The notes: generated by a model from the letters alone, not told the origin. A stretch of 27,527 nt of DNA from CAYQAJ01 sp964415245 (GCA_964415245.1 CAYQAJ010000034.1:1-27527), one strand, 5' to 3'. Positions 14,330 through 22,786 are shown, numbered from the stretch's first letter. A program made the numbers and translations.

Positions 14330-14911
14330 ATGATTCTTTCCGGCGATGAAATCCGGAACAGCCTCGGCACCAACATCGTCATCGATCCGTTCGACGAGCA
14401 GAACCTCAACCCCAACAGCTACAACCTGACGCTGCACGACGAGTTGATGGTGTACGAAGAGGTCGTGCTCGACATGCGCAAAGCCAACCGCGTGCGGCGA
14501 ATCGAGGTGCCCGAGGAAGGGCTCGTCCTCAGCCCCAACCAGCTCTACCTGGGGCGGACGGTCGAACGCACCGAAACCCACAACCTGGTCCCCATGATCG
14601 AGGGACGCTCGTCGATCGGCCGGCTGGGCCTGTTCGTACACGTCACGGCCGGCTTCGGCGACGTGGGCTTCCGCGGCTATTGGACCCTTGAGATTTTCGC
14701 CGTGCAGCCGGTGCGGATTTATCCCTTCGTGCCCATCTGCCAGATCTTCTATCACGAGCTCACGGGCCGGATCACCGAGTACAGCAGCGACAAGTACCAG
14801 AATAACTCCGACATCCAGCCCAGCCTGCTGTTCAAAGAGCTGAACCCCGAGGCGGAGCGGGAAGACCCGCAGCGGGTATTGGAATTCGGCACCGAGCGCT
14901 CGCACGCGTGA
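14330..14911 (+). CDS. dcd: dCTP deaminase
   Basis: Deaminates dCTP to dUTP (or, in bifunctional members, to dUMP), supplying the thymidylate pathway. The 193-residue protein has the active-site strand EGRSSIGRLGLFVHVTAGFGDVG with Arg93, Ser94, Ser95 and Arg98, the catalytic Glu121 (WTLEIF), and the C-terminal YSSDKYQNN segment. ATG 14330 follows a strong GGGGGGAG seven nt upstream, which overlaps the end of nth. Distinguishing the mono-functional enzyme from the bifunctional deaminase/dUTPase needs comparison with characterised members. Confidence 0.95.
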   Translation: MILSGDEIRNSLGTNIVIDPFDEQNLNPNSYNLTLHDELMVYEEVVLDMRKANRVRRIEVPEEGLVLSPNQLYLGRTVERTETHNLVPMIEGRSSIGRLGLFVHVTAGFGDVGFRGYWTLEIFAVQPVRIYPFVPICQIFYHELTGRITEYSSDKYQNNSDIQPSLLFKELNPEAEREDPQRVLEFGTERSHA

Positions 14912-14937
14912 CTGCGGGCGCGGACGGGCGACATGTC

Positions 14938-15026
14938 GGGGACTGCTCACTTTGCCGAGTCCGCAAGCCTTGGGATTTGAGATTGGCGATTTGGCGCTTC
15001 CCCGCGCCTGGGTGGCTGCCTGTCCC
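14938..15026. repeat. Stretched family E repeat behind dcd
   Basis: A left half-arm (about 14939-14955, GGGACTGCTCACTTTGC) resembles the arm at 1134-1151, and a right half-arm with GCCTGTCCC lies at about 15014-15026. About 60 nt separate them instead of 12. No gene is seen in the 14912-15170 spacer. Confidence 0.5.
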
Positions 15027-15170
15027 CTTCTCCGGACGCGGCTTCGGCTGAGAAACACAAATCTGCACTCATCGACACGGATAAGCGACGATGAGTGTTC
15101 TCCGCCGCCGGCCCGCATCGTAGCCGCGCCCGGCGTGTCCGCCGGCGATAGGGCACCTTAAACCCGTCCT

Positions 15171-15827
15171 CTAACCACGTGACGCAGCTTTCACCACTTC
15201 GGCCAGTTCGGCCAGGATCAGGGAGGTGGCTCCCCAGATGCGGTGATGGCCGCAGGCGATGTGTGGCGCGGAAAACTCCAGCCCCCTGCGACGTACGAGG
15301 TGCACGCCGTAGCTGGCCTCGTTCAACAGGCAGGCCAGCGGCAAGGCGATCACTTCGGCCACTTCGACGGCGTGCGGAGTGAACTGTGGGCTGGTTTCGG
15401 TCGCGCCCACGATCGGCGTCACCCAAAAATTGCTGGCGAATACATATAGCGGGCTGAGCCGGCCGAGAACGCGCACCTGTGACGCGGGCATGCCCAGTTC
15501 TTCTTCGAGCTCGCGCAGTGCCGCCTGCTCGCTGGTTTCACCCGGTTCGATGACTCCGCCCGGCAGGCTGATCTGGCCGGCATGTGCGGGGAGCGCGTCG
15601 GGGCGCAGCGTGAGCGGTACATACCAATCGCCTGCATCGGGGTACAGCAGCGCGAGCACCGCTGCGGCCCGCGCGTCGTACCGCGGCGGTCCGTTGTGCC
15701 GGCCGTACGCCAGCTCCGGCGCCATGCGCTCACGCATCTCTCGCTCACGCTCCGCGCGATTCGACAGCGGCTTCGCCAATCGCGCAACCAACCGATCGGG
15801 CAGGTCATTAGAAAAAGTGTTACTCAT
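15171..15827 (-). CDS. CoA-type Nudix pyrophosphatase
   Basis: Nudix hydrolase, most like the CoA diphosphatase (NudL/PCD1) branch that splits coenzyme A and derivatives. The Nudix box G-x5-E-x7-REL-x-EE-x-G lies at 91-113 (GGVIEPGETS...RELEEELGM). It is preceded by the branch-specific LTLRPDALPAHAGQISLPGG element (LTxR...HxGQ..xPGG) around 72-91. A C-terminal RIWGATSLIL motif also fits this branch. ATG 15827 gives 218 residues; a GTG at 15863, directly abutting the stop of the upstream gene (TGAGTG), would add 12 and cannot be excluded, since a GGAGGT sits inside that extension. It is probably co-transcribed with the membrane protein upstream. Confidence 0.9.
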   Translation of the reverse strand: MSNTFSNDLPDRLVARLAKPLSNRAEREREMRERMAPELAYGRHNGPPRYDARAAAVLALLYPDAGDWYVPLTLRPDALPAHAGQISLPGGVIEPGETSEQAALRELEEELGMPASQVRVLGRLSPLYVFASNFWVTPIVGATETSPQFTPHAVEVAEVIALPLACLLNEASYGVHLVRRRGLEFSAPHIACGHHRIWGATSLILAELAEVVKAASRG

Positions 15828-15863
15828 TCGCTTGCGGTTTCGCGCTCTGTGTCGCACCTCCAC

Positions 15864-17501
15864 TCAACGTGAATTCACCGCAGATACATCCTCGCACTCC
15901 TCCGGTACCCGGTACACCGCGTAATACTTATTCGGCGCCGCCTCGGTCGGATACACTCGCTCGAACTGCGGCCGCCGCCGCGACACCGTGCGGTCGATCA
16001 CCACGTACCGCGCTCCGTACTTGTGGGCCAGGCGGCACAACTCCGCGTCGTCGTGGGCGGCGAGGCCCTGCGTCGCGAACCCGTCGTCATCGACGAACTC
16101 GGGATACACCTCGTGGAACCGATTCCACCACTCGACGATGCTCTCGGCATCCTGCGGGATGTCCTTCCACGTCGCCACTTCGCTGCGCGACGCATACCAC
16201 TTGAACGTCTGCTGCATGCGGGGCGTTAGGAACCGGGCGTCGGGCTCGGTGCTCTCCTCGATCCAGCGGCAAGCGCGGCGCCAATCTTCGTAGATGTCCC
16301 AAGTAGTCTCGGCTTCGTACCGCGACATTGGGAGCGACTGCCGATCGGCCTTGGGGCGCAGGTCGTTCCGCTCGCGATTGACGATCCCGGCGAGCACCAT
16401 CGCCGTTACGGCCGCCATTGCGATAACCGTCCACCGGCCGACGTCGGGCCGCCACTCGGCCAACTGCTGCCACGCCGCGAGGGCCAGCATGGCGACGCCC
16501 AGAGGCACCATCACGTCGCTCATGCGGAACCAGTAGAACCGCAGCAGCGCGGCGGCAATCGTCGGCCAATGCTCGGTCGCCAGGGCGATCATCACGCCAA
16601 TCACCGCAATGAGTACCGCGCCCGCCACGAATCGTGCAAGCTGTCGCTGCCGCACATCGCGCCCGACGGCCAGAAACAGCCCGCCCCACACCACGACCAA
16701 CACCACGTGACGCACAACGTACCAAGGCGTCGTCGCGAAGATGATCGTCGGCACGAGGTGATGAGGCAGGCGTTGGAACACGTAGATGTCGTTGGCTTGC
16801 CGTACCACGTCGGGTTCCGTGCCGACCGTGAGCAACAGCGCCGGCACCAGACCCGGCAGCGCCAACACGATGGCCGCGCCCATCCAGGGGAGCGATTGCA
16901 AAAGGCTCGTCCGCTCGCCGGGCGCCATCAACCACGCGATTCCCGCCGCCACCAGTGCCCAGCCACCCACCAGCACGTGCAGCGACGTGGCCGCTCCCAA
17001 CAGCAGCCACACCCATCGCCAGCGTCCGCGCACCAGGGCTTCGAGCGCGGCAAACACCAGCACAAACGCGAAGCCCTTCGACTCCACGCCGCCGATGACC
17101 CACTCGCCCGCCATGTGGCAGCAGTGCACGAGGCAGATGAACATCGCCGCCGATAGCAGCGACGCCATTCGCCGCGGTACCAGCGTGAAGCTCAGCCGTT
17201 GCCACGTGATCGCCAGCAGGGCCCAGGTGATGATCCGCCCCGTCCACGCCACTGCCGGCAGGGGCAACAGCAGCGTCAGCCAGCCAAACGCCCAATAAAA
17301 AACCAGGTGAGGATCGGCCGAATCGAGAAACTGGTCGCCCGGACACCATGAGGAATCCCAGTAGTGCCGCGCCTTGGCCAGGTAATGCGATTCGTTGCGG
17401 TCGGGCACCGCCGTGCCGGCGTACAGGTAGAACAGCCCGAAGATGAGCGCCGCTTCGAGTAGGGCCCAGGCGAGCGCGTGTGCTGGGCTCGCGCGGCCCA
17501 T
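15864..17501 (-). CDS. Large polytopic membrane protein (DUF6798-like)
   Basis: 545-residue protein with about ten or more hydrophobic segments from residue 8 to about 390 and a soluble C-terminal domain of about 150 residues (RYEAETTWDIYEDWRRACRW, TWKDIPQDAESIVEWWNRF, KYGARYVVIDR). The layout recalls GT-C-type glycosyltransferases or related polytopic proteins, and the C-terminal motif reminds me of planctomycete DUF6798 proteins; both are by memory only. The start is uncertain: the frame is open to 17753, but its first residues (SAPPSPSGRGSE) translate an intergenic hairpin repeat and the next 70 are low complexity. ATG 17501 (MGRASPAHA) just before the first membrane segment is chosen. It abuts the Nudix gene. 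Confidence 0.75.
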   Translation of the reverse strand: MGRASPAHALAWALLEAALIFGLFYLYAGTAVPDRNESHYLAKARHYWDSSWCPGDQFLDSADPHLVFYWAFGWLTLLLPLPAVAWTGRIITWALLAITWQRLSFTLVPRRMASLLSAAMFICLVHCCHMAGEWVIGGVESKGFAFVLVFAALEALVRGRWRWVWLLLGAATSLHVLVGGWALVAAGIAWLMAPGERTSLLQSLPWMGAAIVLALPGLVPALLLTVGTEPDVVRQANDIYVFQRLPHHLVPTIIFATTPWYVVRHVVLVVVWGGLFLAVGRDVRQRQLARFVAGAVLIAVIGVMIALATEHWPTIAAALLRFYWFRMSDVMVPLGVAMLALAAWQQLAEWRPDVGRWTVIAMAAVTAMVLAGIVNRERNDLRPKADRQSLPMSRYEAETTWDIYEDWRRACRWIEESTEPDARFLTPRMQQTFKWYASRSEVATWKDIPQDAESIVEWWNRFHEVYPEFVDDDGFATQGLAAHDDAELCRLAHKYGARYVVIDRTVSRRRPQFERVYPTEAAPNKYYAVYRVPEECEDVSAVNSR

Positions 17502-17712
17502 TCGTGGCTCGTTCGCCGGCGCGCGGTAATCGTCACCTGGCGGGGAGCCGCCGGCGTATGGAGAGGAAGCGCTCGAAGTCACGGCGGATGGATTCGGAGG
17601 CAAGTTCGGTCGGGTACAAAAACGCGGCGGCGCGGCGGTCGAATAGCGCCTCGGTAGCGCGGCGTCAACGTGCAAGTCTAGCTGCTCATCGAGCCAGCCG
17701 CACGGCCGCTCA

Positions 17713-17747
17713 CTCCCTCTACCGCTGGGAGAGGGCGGGGCTGAGGG
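17713..17747. repeat. CCCTCT/AGAGGG hairpin repeat (family G)
   Basis: CCCTCT (17715-17720) pairs with AGAGGG (17730-17735) and is followed by CGGGGCTGAGGG. This resembles a very common bacterial intergenic repeat whose translation gives SPSGRG-type peptides, as seen in the false N-terminus on the minus strand. Confidence 0.7.
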
Positions 17748-17763
17748 CAGCAATACTATCCAC

Positions 17764-17793
17764 TTGTCGGGTCCGCGCCCCGGGCTCTATGAT
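17764..17793 (+). promoter_or_regulatory. Promoter candidate for the PrpB-like gene
   Basis: TTGTCG (17764-17769, four of six) and TATGAT (17788-17793, five of six) are separated by 18 nt, which would leave a leader of about 35 nt before ATG 17835. Confidence 0.45.
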
Positions 17794-17834
17794 TCAGCAG
17801 CGCCCCGCTGGCCCGCTGAAAAGGCATCGACACC

Positions 17835-18710
17835 ATGGACGCAACACCTGGCACCGTTCTGCGCGAGCTTGTCGCGGAGCGTACCGTCCCGATTCCCGGT
17901 GCTCCCAGTGCGCTGGTGGGGCGGCTCATCGAGCGGATGGGCTTCGACGCCGTTTACCTTTCGGGGGCCGCGCTTTCGGCTGGCGTGCTCGGGCTGCCCG
18001 ACGTGGGGCTCTTCACCCTCTCGGAGCTGATCCAGCAGGTGACGTACCTCACCCGCAGTGTGAATCTACCAGTCATCGTCGACGCGGACACGGGCTTCGG
18101 CGACGTGGCGAGCGTCGAGCGGATGGTTTTAGAGTTGGAAGCGGCCGATGCCGCCGCGGTGCAGATCGAAGACCAGGAGTCTCCCAAGCGCTGCGGGCAC
18201 CTGTCGGGCAAGACGCTGATCGAGACGGATGTCATGTGTGCCAGGTTGCGAGCCGCCTCCGCCGCGAAGTCTGATCCAAATTTCGTGATCGTCGCCCGCA
18301 CCGATGCCCGCGGCGTCGACGGAATCGACGCGGCGATTCACCGGGCGCGGCGCTATCTCGAAGCAGGTGCCGATTGGGTGTTTCCCGAGGCGCTCACCAG
18401 CCGCGAAGAATTCGCCCAGTTCGCCCAGGCGGTCGATGCCCCGTTGGTGGCCAACATGACCGAGTTCGGCAAGTCGCCGCTGTTGACTATGAACGAGCTG
18501 GCCGAGTTGGGATACGCGGCGGTCCTCTATCCAGTGACGCTGTTGCGGGTGTCGATGAAGGCGATCGAGGCCGCCCTCGCCCTGATGGCCCAGGAAGGGA
18601 CGCAGGAAGAATTGCTCGACCTGATGCAGACCCGCGAAGAGCTGTACGACCTGCTGGATTACGAGGAGCTCGAACGCCGCACGCGGGGGTACTACGAGGA
18701 ACGCCCGTGA
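17835..18710 (+). CDS. prpB: Isocitrate lyase/PEP mutase family protein, PrpB-like 2-methylisocitrate lyase
   Basis: Likely cleaves 2-methylisocitrate to pyruvate and succinate, the last step of the methylcitrate cycle for propionate. The 291-residue TIM-barrel protein has the Mg-binding DADTGFG (83-89), the catalytic loop KRCGH (118-122, with Cys120) preceded by QIEDQ, a downstream FVIVARTDAR strand and the Phe-Pro-Glu of VFPEAL. Length fits PrpB rather than the longer isocitrate lyase. AAGG lies about 10 nt before the ATG. The citrate-synthase-family gene downstream supports the methylcitrate assignment, but no prpD or prpF is present, so a related lyase (for example oxaloacetate-hydrolase-like) remains possible. 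Confidence 0.85.
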   Translation: MDATPGTVLRELVAERTVPIPGAPSALVGRLIERMGFDAVYLSGAALSAGVLGLPDVGLFTLSELIQQVTYLTRSVNLPVIVDADTGFGDVASVERMVLELEAADAAAVQIEDQESPKRCGHLSGKTLIETDVMCARLRAASAAKSDPNFVIVARTDARGVDGIDAAIHRARRYLEAGADWVFPEALTSREEFAQFAQAVDAPLVANMTEFGKSPLLTMNELAELGYAAVLYPVTLLRVSMKAIEAALALMAQEGTQEELLDLMQTREELYDLLDYEELERRTRGYYEERP

Positions 18711-18736
18711 GAAGCTTCTTACCGTTTCGAGCAGCA

Positions 18737-18964
18737 AGTTTTCGGTTTTCAGTGTTCAGTGTTCAGCCGGAGGGAAACGTATCGAGCAAGGATTGGTTCA
18801 TAGACGGCTGATCGCGAAAGTGCGAAAGCGCGAAAACGGAGAATAGGATTGCTGCTAACGCGACGCTACGCAGACGGTCCGAGTTTCCTTCCTATACAAC
18901 CGACAACAAACAACGAACAACTAACCTCCTCCGACTGAACACTGAAAACTGAACACTGAAAACT
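18737..18964. repeat. Inverted pair of family B tracts between prpB-like and citrate synthase genes
   Basis: The 37-nt tracts at 18737-18773 and 18928-18964 are inverted copies matching at 33 of 37 positions (hand alignment), separated by 154 nt. Each ends inward with the CCGGAGG / CCTCCG pair. The whole spacer 18711-18995 otherwise shows no gene. Confidence 0.85.
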
Positions 18965-18995
18965 ATCGATCCATCACCTTGCAGGACAACGATTC

Positions 18996-20114
18996 ATGAC
19001 CGAAGAAGTCTATAGCCCCGGCCTCGAAGGCATCATCGCCGGCGAAACCGCCATCAGCACCATCGCGGGCGGGCTCTCGTACCGCGGCTACTCGATCGAG
19101 GACCTCGCTGAGCACGCCACCTTCGAGGAAGTGGCCCATCTCATTCTGCACGGCGAATTGCCCAGCGCCGGGCAACTTGCGTCGCTGCGGCAGCGCCTGG
19201 GGAAATACGCCGCGCTGCCGGGCGAGGTGATCGACGTGCTGCGGGCCATTCCCCGCGCCGCCCCCATGATGGACGTGATGCGCAGCGCCGCCAGCCTGCT
19301 GGCCCACTGGGATCCGGACGTCAGCGATAACTCGCACGACGCCAACCTGCGCAAGGCCGAGCGGCTGCTGGCACAACTTCCCGTGGCATTGGCGGCGCGG
19401 CACCGATTGCGTGGCGGCAAGAAACCGGTGGCGCCCGATCCCAAGCGCTCCTTGGCCGACAACCTGCTGTGGATGCTCGAGGGGAAGGACCCGTCCGCGT
19501 CGTTCGTCAAGGCGATGGACGTGTCGCTGATCCTATATGCCGAGCACGAGTTCAACGCCTCGACGTTCACGGCCCGCGTCGTGTGCTCGACCTTGTCCGA
19601 CATGCACTCGTCGATCGCGGCCGCCATCGGGGCGCTCAAGGGGCCGCTGCACGGCGGGGCCAACGAACGAGTGATGGAAGTGCTCGCAGAGGTCGGCTCG
19701 CCCGAGCGGGCCGAAACCTGGGTCCGCGACGCGCTGGCTCGCAAGCAGCGGATCATGGGCTTCGGCCACCGCGTGTACAAAGAGGGCGACCCTCGGGCCC
19801 GCTATCTCAAGTCGCTGTGCCAGGACCTGGCCCAGGAAGTGGGCAACACCGCCTTGGAGCAAATCGCCGAGACGATCGAGCGCGTGGTGACGACTGAGAA
19901 AAAACTCCCCCCCAACCTCGATTGGCCCAGCGCCCGGCTGTACCACTACATGGGCCTGCCGGTCGACCTGTACACGCCGCTGTTCGTGGTCAGCCGCGTC
20001 ACCGGCTGGAGCGCCCACGTAATCGAACAGTTGGACAACAACCGCCTGATCCGCCCCCGCGCCCGCTACACGGGCCCGGGGCCGCGAGTGTGGGTACCCG
20101 TGGAGGAGCGGTGA
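18996..20114 (+). CDS. Citrate synthase / 2-methylcitrate synthase
   Basis: Condenses acetyl-CoA or propionyl-CoA with oxaloacetate. The 372-residue protein has the type II short-form length. It carries the catalytic triad His219 (GPLHGGANE), His258 (MGFGHRVYK) and Asp324 (GLPVDLYTPLFV), together with AEHEFNAST (His184) for substrate binding. Position directly after a PrpB-like lyase favours methylcitrate synthase (PrpC), but sequence alone does not separate PrpC from GltA; many short-form enzymes do both. AGGA lies 9 nt before ATG 18996. The 285-nt spacer to the lyase contains an inverted repeat pair, so the two genes may be expressed separately. Confidence 0.93.
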   Translation: MTEEVYSPGLEGIIAGETAISTIAGGLSYRGYSIEDLAEHATFEEVAHLILHGELPSAGQLASLRQRLGKYAALPGEVIDVLRAIPRAAPMMDVMRSAASLLAHWDPDVSDNSHDANLRKAERLLAQLPVALAARHRLRGGKKPVAPDPKRSLADNLLWMLEGKDPSASFVKAMDVSLILYAEHEFNASTFTARVVCSTLSDMHSSIAAAIGALKGPLHGGANERVMEVLAEVGSPERAETWVRDALARKQRIMGFGHRVYKEGDPRARYLKSLCQDLAQEVGNTALEQIAETIERVVTTEKKLPPNLDWPSARLYHYMGLPVDLYTPLFVVSRVTGWSAHVIEQLDNNRLIRPRARYTGPGPRVWVPVEER

Positions 20115-20250
20115 GAGGGTACCCGCCTCGCGCGGTAGAGTTCCGGAATTGTGAGAATCCGGCAAGCGCATGCAAATAGGCATGGCATAGCACCGAGGTA
20201 CCGACGGTAGAAGCTGCGACGCTCTCCAAGAAACACCGCGGCAAGACGGG

Positions 20251-20610
20251 TTACTCGCTTATTACGAGCCGCGCTTGCTTTGCGAGTTGGCTGGCTGACC
20301 ATTCTGCCCGTGCCCGATTGTCGAAAACCCGGGGAATACCGACGATATTCGCATGGGGGTGAGCATCGATAGCCACGTCGAGGCCGAGGTTACGTACTCG
20401 ACCAACGTGCAGCGATGCTACGCCATGGCATTTGCGCAACGATTTCGCGCAGGATTGGGCGGATATTACATCCACCGAAAGTCCATCTTCGTCGGCCGGC
20501 GCAGGACGTCGAATGAAGGCCGCCGGCAAGATTCCTTGCGTTTCGGCATCCACCCAACTCTTTCGCGCCATTGCCCGGTAAACGATCGTGCTGCAAACGA
20601 GTGGTTCCAT
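20251..20610 (-). CDS. Conserved hypothetical protein, last gene of three-gene cassette
   Basis: A 119-residue product of unknown function. It reads as a genuine protein: VYRAMARKSWVDAETQGILP near the N-terminus, an AFIRRP turn, DEDGLSVDVIS (about 41-50), CHGVASLHVGRVRNLGLDV (61-79) and a HANIVGIP motif (86-93). From memory it resembles small uncharacterised proteins scattered in cyanobacteria and other bacteria; no named domain can be given. It starts at ATG 20610, 29 nt after the stop of the middle gene on the same strand, so co-transcription is likely. Its codon and base composition is less GC-rich than the flanking metabolic genes. An effector role in a toxin-antitoxin or defence pair is only one guess. 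Confidence 0.7.
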   Translation of the reverse strand: MEPLVCSTIVYRAMARKSWVDAETQGILPAAFIRRPAPADEDGLSVDVISAQSCAKSLRKCHGVASLHVGRVRNLGLDVAIDAHPHANIVGIPRVFDNRARAEWSASQLAKQARLVISE

Positions 20611-20639
20611 GCCGTGCCGCCGCGGGTCGCCGGGAGTCT

Positions 20640-21173
20640 CTACGGATTGATATCGCGCAGCCAGCGGGCAAGTGCCTCGGGCGTTGCCGAAACGGTGCCG
20701 TAATTGTGATCAATCTCGTGATAGACATACCCGTCGCGCTCTGGAGTGGCTGGGACGGCCAGGTGTACGCTGCTCTTCTCGCGCACCCACTCAATGCGAA
20801 GTCCACCTTCTGCGTCCGTGGACGCACATCCGCGCGGAATCTGTCGACCGGCGAGAGCGGACACAATGGCAGCGTCGGTCAAAAGCTGACACGCTGTGTC
20901 GAACGCATGGCGTGTCGGACGCAGAATTCCGTAGTCGTCGGTTTCTGGCTCCTTCATTAGCTCGACCAACTGCCCGATGATCCACGAGAGATGACGAATG
21001 TTCGCAGTAGCCAGCTTTAATCGCTCCTGTGGAACGTCGGCGGGCGTCGTGCGGTCGTCCCTTTCCGAGACCGGCGAATGGAGTTGCGGCGACTGTGCGG
21101 CAGATAAACGCGCCAACCGCAACTCCAGTTCCGTAATCGTTGGTCCCGTTTCCTTCTCGATGACTGGTGCCAT
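20640..21173 (-). CDS. Conserved hypothetical protein, middle gene of three-gene cassette
   Basis: A 177-residue product with no named domain that I can assign. It has a polar, helical N-terminal third (TITELELRLARLSAAQ), then DDYGILRPTRHAFDTACQLL (79-98), an IPRGCASTDAEGGLRIEWVR stretch (112-131) and a C-terminal VYHEIDHNYG...TPEALARWL motif (150-172). The GG-hydrophobic-EW element followed by a YhE motif recalls a recurring family of uncharacterised small proteins, often encoded next to other hypotheticals; this is recollection, not a search result. It starts 8 nt after the first gene's stop and ends 29 nt before the third gene's start, giving a compact operon. Confidence 0.75.
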   Translation of the reverse strand: MAPVIEKETGPTITELELRLARLSAAQSPQLHSPVSERDDRTTPADVPQERLKLATANIRHLSWIIGQLVELMKEPETDDYGILRPTRHAFDTACQLLTDAAIVSALAGRQIPRGCASTDAEGGLRIEWVREKSSVHLAVPATPERDGYVYHEIDHNYGTVSATPEALARWLRDINP

Positions 21174-21181
21174 TGCGAATC

Positions 21182-21898
21182 TTATCCGGGGAAATAGTTA
21201 CGAAGAATATCGTCGGATTCAACCGCCGCCATCTGAAAGAACGCGTGGATTTCTTCCGGTGCGAACCGGCGGGATTCCATCTCAGTTACGAGCGTGTTCA
21301 GATCCTGATGAACCAGAATCACGGACTTGTCGTCGGTAACCCGTTTGGCGGCTTTGCACCGTACCCAACTATTGATCGCGTAAACTATATCGTCTCTTCG
21401 TGGGCGATACTCTTTGTGATTGTGGATTTCGAATGCGGCCGACCGATTGAAGGGCGTGCGCTGGCTGGCGTCGTTGCAAAACCGTTTGATTAAGGCCTGA
21501 GCGGGATCGTCAACTGCGGTCGTTCGATTGATGACCATCGCAACTCGCGCGACGCGAACATGACTCTCCTGGACGTACCTCTCCAGCACTTCTGCGCATT
21601 CAACGACCACGCCGCCTAGACTGGGCTGTGAATCACTACCCGCGTTCCGCCAATAGGAATCAATTCGGGCCGGCGCCATCGAAAGACGCCAGCGTCCATC
21701 GCTGCTCTGTAACTGCACGTGGGGAAGCTCTGGTGGAACTTCGGACGGCAACGGCACGACCTGCATGTCGCCGTCAAACCGGCCCTGGAACTTCGCCAGA
21801 ACAATTGCAACGGCTTTCGCGGAGGAAAACGAAGTGTGGTCCGGCGTGAATATCGCCGTTTGCACGGAATCTAGCGTAAAGTCGCGCCAAGTCGCCAT
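21182..21898 (-). CDS. Hypothetical protein (possibly TIGR04255-like), first gene of three-gene cassette
   Basis: A 238-residue product, MATWRDFTLDSVQTAIFTP at its start. A strand-rich middle (ELPHVQLQSSDGRWRLSMAP), a tyrosine/asparagine position (DSYWRNAG) and a following ARVAMVINRT strand recall the sporadically distributed TIGR04255 proteins, whose function is unknown; the resemblance is weak and from memory. The C-terminal part (DDIVYAINSWVRCKA, DKSVILVHQDLNTL) looks like mixed alpha/beta. ATG 21898 lies just downstream of an AT-rich stretch (21917-21930) that could hold the operon promoter. GC is about 53% by hand count over 21301-21480, well below neighbours, consistent with horizontal acquisition. 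Confidence 0.75.
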   Translation of the reverse strand: MATWRDFTLDSVQTAIFTPDHTSFSSAKAVAIVLAKFQGRFDGDMQVVPLPSEVPPELPHVQLQSSDGRWRLSMAPARIDSYWRNAGSDSQPSLGGVVVECAEVLERYVQESHVRVARVAMVINRTTAVDDPAQALIKRFCNDASQRTPFNRSAAFEIHNHKEYRPRRDDIVYAINSWVRCKAAKRVTDDKSVILVHQDLNTLVTEMESRRFAPEEIHAFFQMAAVESDDILRNYFPG

Positions 21899-22069
21899 GA
21901 TCGCCGCAATGCCACCTATTTATTACCTTACGATCCCCGGGGAGGCTGGGCAAGACGTCGCCCGTCCCCCGAAATCAGGGGCCATTTCTAATCGTCGCTC
22001 TCCGATCGGCCAAGGGCAGGCGAATAGCTCTGGCTTCTTTGCGACGGTTAGCAAGAGGGCAAGCGTAGC

Positions 22070-22786
22070 TCAGGAGAATCGACGCGGGAGGGATGCAGTC
22101 CCACGGGCCATGACCACGGAAGCGGCCAGATCGCGCTGAAGCTCGCGCCATGTTAAGCGCGAGGGCCAGGATTGGTTCACTTCCAGCTCGACTCCTGCGT
22201 AGCGAGAGCCGAATTGACGGCGCAGCATGGTGGTCAGGCCGTCCGACGTGCCGCGGTAGGGATAGTTGCGGCGCAGTTTCAGTTCCGGCCGCAAGCGGCG
22301 CAGCGCGTCGAGCCAGCGGTCCGCGAGGCGGCGCTCGACGCGGCGCGCCGGGTCGTAGAGCAGGCCCACGTCGGCGGTGCGGCGCTCACCCTTCATCACC
22401 GGCGTAAACGTGTGCACGCCAACGTGCATTACCGTGCTCCCCCCTCGCATCGACCGCTCGACAAGTTCGCAAACGCGGCGGCGATAGGAATGATAGTACC
22501 GCTGCATCAGCTCGTCCCGCGCTTCGGCGTCGAGCGGACGGCTGAACTCCGAGAATAGCCTGGGGTGTCTGGGCGAGCGGTTCAATTCAATCAACAGCCG
22601 GCTGACCGTCGAGTAAACCAGCGGCGCGCGAAGTTGCCGGGCCAGCAGTCGGGCCAATTCCAGCGAACCGGGATCGTAGCCGCGATGGCTATCCAAGACC
22701 CGCTTCGCGCGGCGGAAGAGCGCGGCATAGCGGGGCGGAATCCGGTTGCCGCCGTGCTCGCAAGTGAGGATCAGAGTGAGGGGCAT
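22070..22786 (-). CDS. N-formylglutamate amidohydrolase family protein
   Basis: Zinc-type amidohydrolase of the FGase family (HutG-like in histidine degradation, but broadly distributed). The 238-residue product opens with the family signature ILTCEHGGNRIPP (about 6-18), followed by SHRGYDPGSLELAR (metal/active-site region), LIELNRS, the HVGVHTFTP motif (about 121-129) and DVGLLYDP. The C-terminal YAGVELEVNQ segment also fits. It starts at ATG 22786. No other histidine-degradation gene is nearby, so the physiological substrate is open. The next gene upstream is divergent. Confidence 0.9.
   Translation of the reverse strand: MPLTLILTCEHGGNRIPPRYAALFRRAKRVLDSHRGYDPGSLELARLLARQLRAPLVYSTVSRLLIELNRSPRHPRLFSEFSRPLDAEARDELMQRYYHSYRRRVCELVERSMRGGSTVMHVGVHTFTPVMKGERRTADVGLLYDPARRVERRLADRWLDALRRLRPELKLRRNYPYRGTSDGLTTMLRRQFGSRYAGVELEVNQSWPSRLTWRELQRDLAASVVMARGTASLPRRFS

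Larger units (their letters stand above)
17502..17834. other. Divergent intergenic region (membrane protein / prpB-like)
   Basis: Spacer of 333 nt between divergent genes. It contains the family G hairpin (17713-17747) and a promoter candidate for the plus-strand gene (17764-17793). If the membrane protein starts further upstream, part of this spacer is coding on the minus strand. Nothing else is recognised. Confidence 0.6.

Noticed and set aside
20353..20703. 116-residue plus-strand reading frame
   Set aside because: It is antisense to the 119-residue cassette gene, which has the more protein-like and motif-bearing sequence.
21917..21953. Promoter for the three-gene cassette on the minus strand
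   Set aside because: An AT-rich stretch and a TTGCCC are present, but no -10 box at proper spacing matches well enough to call.
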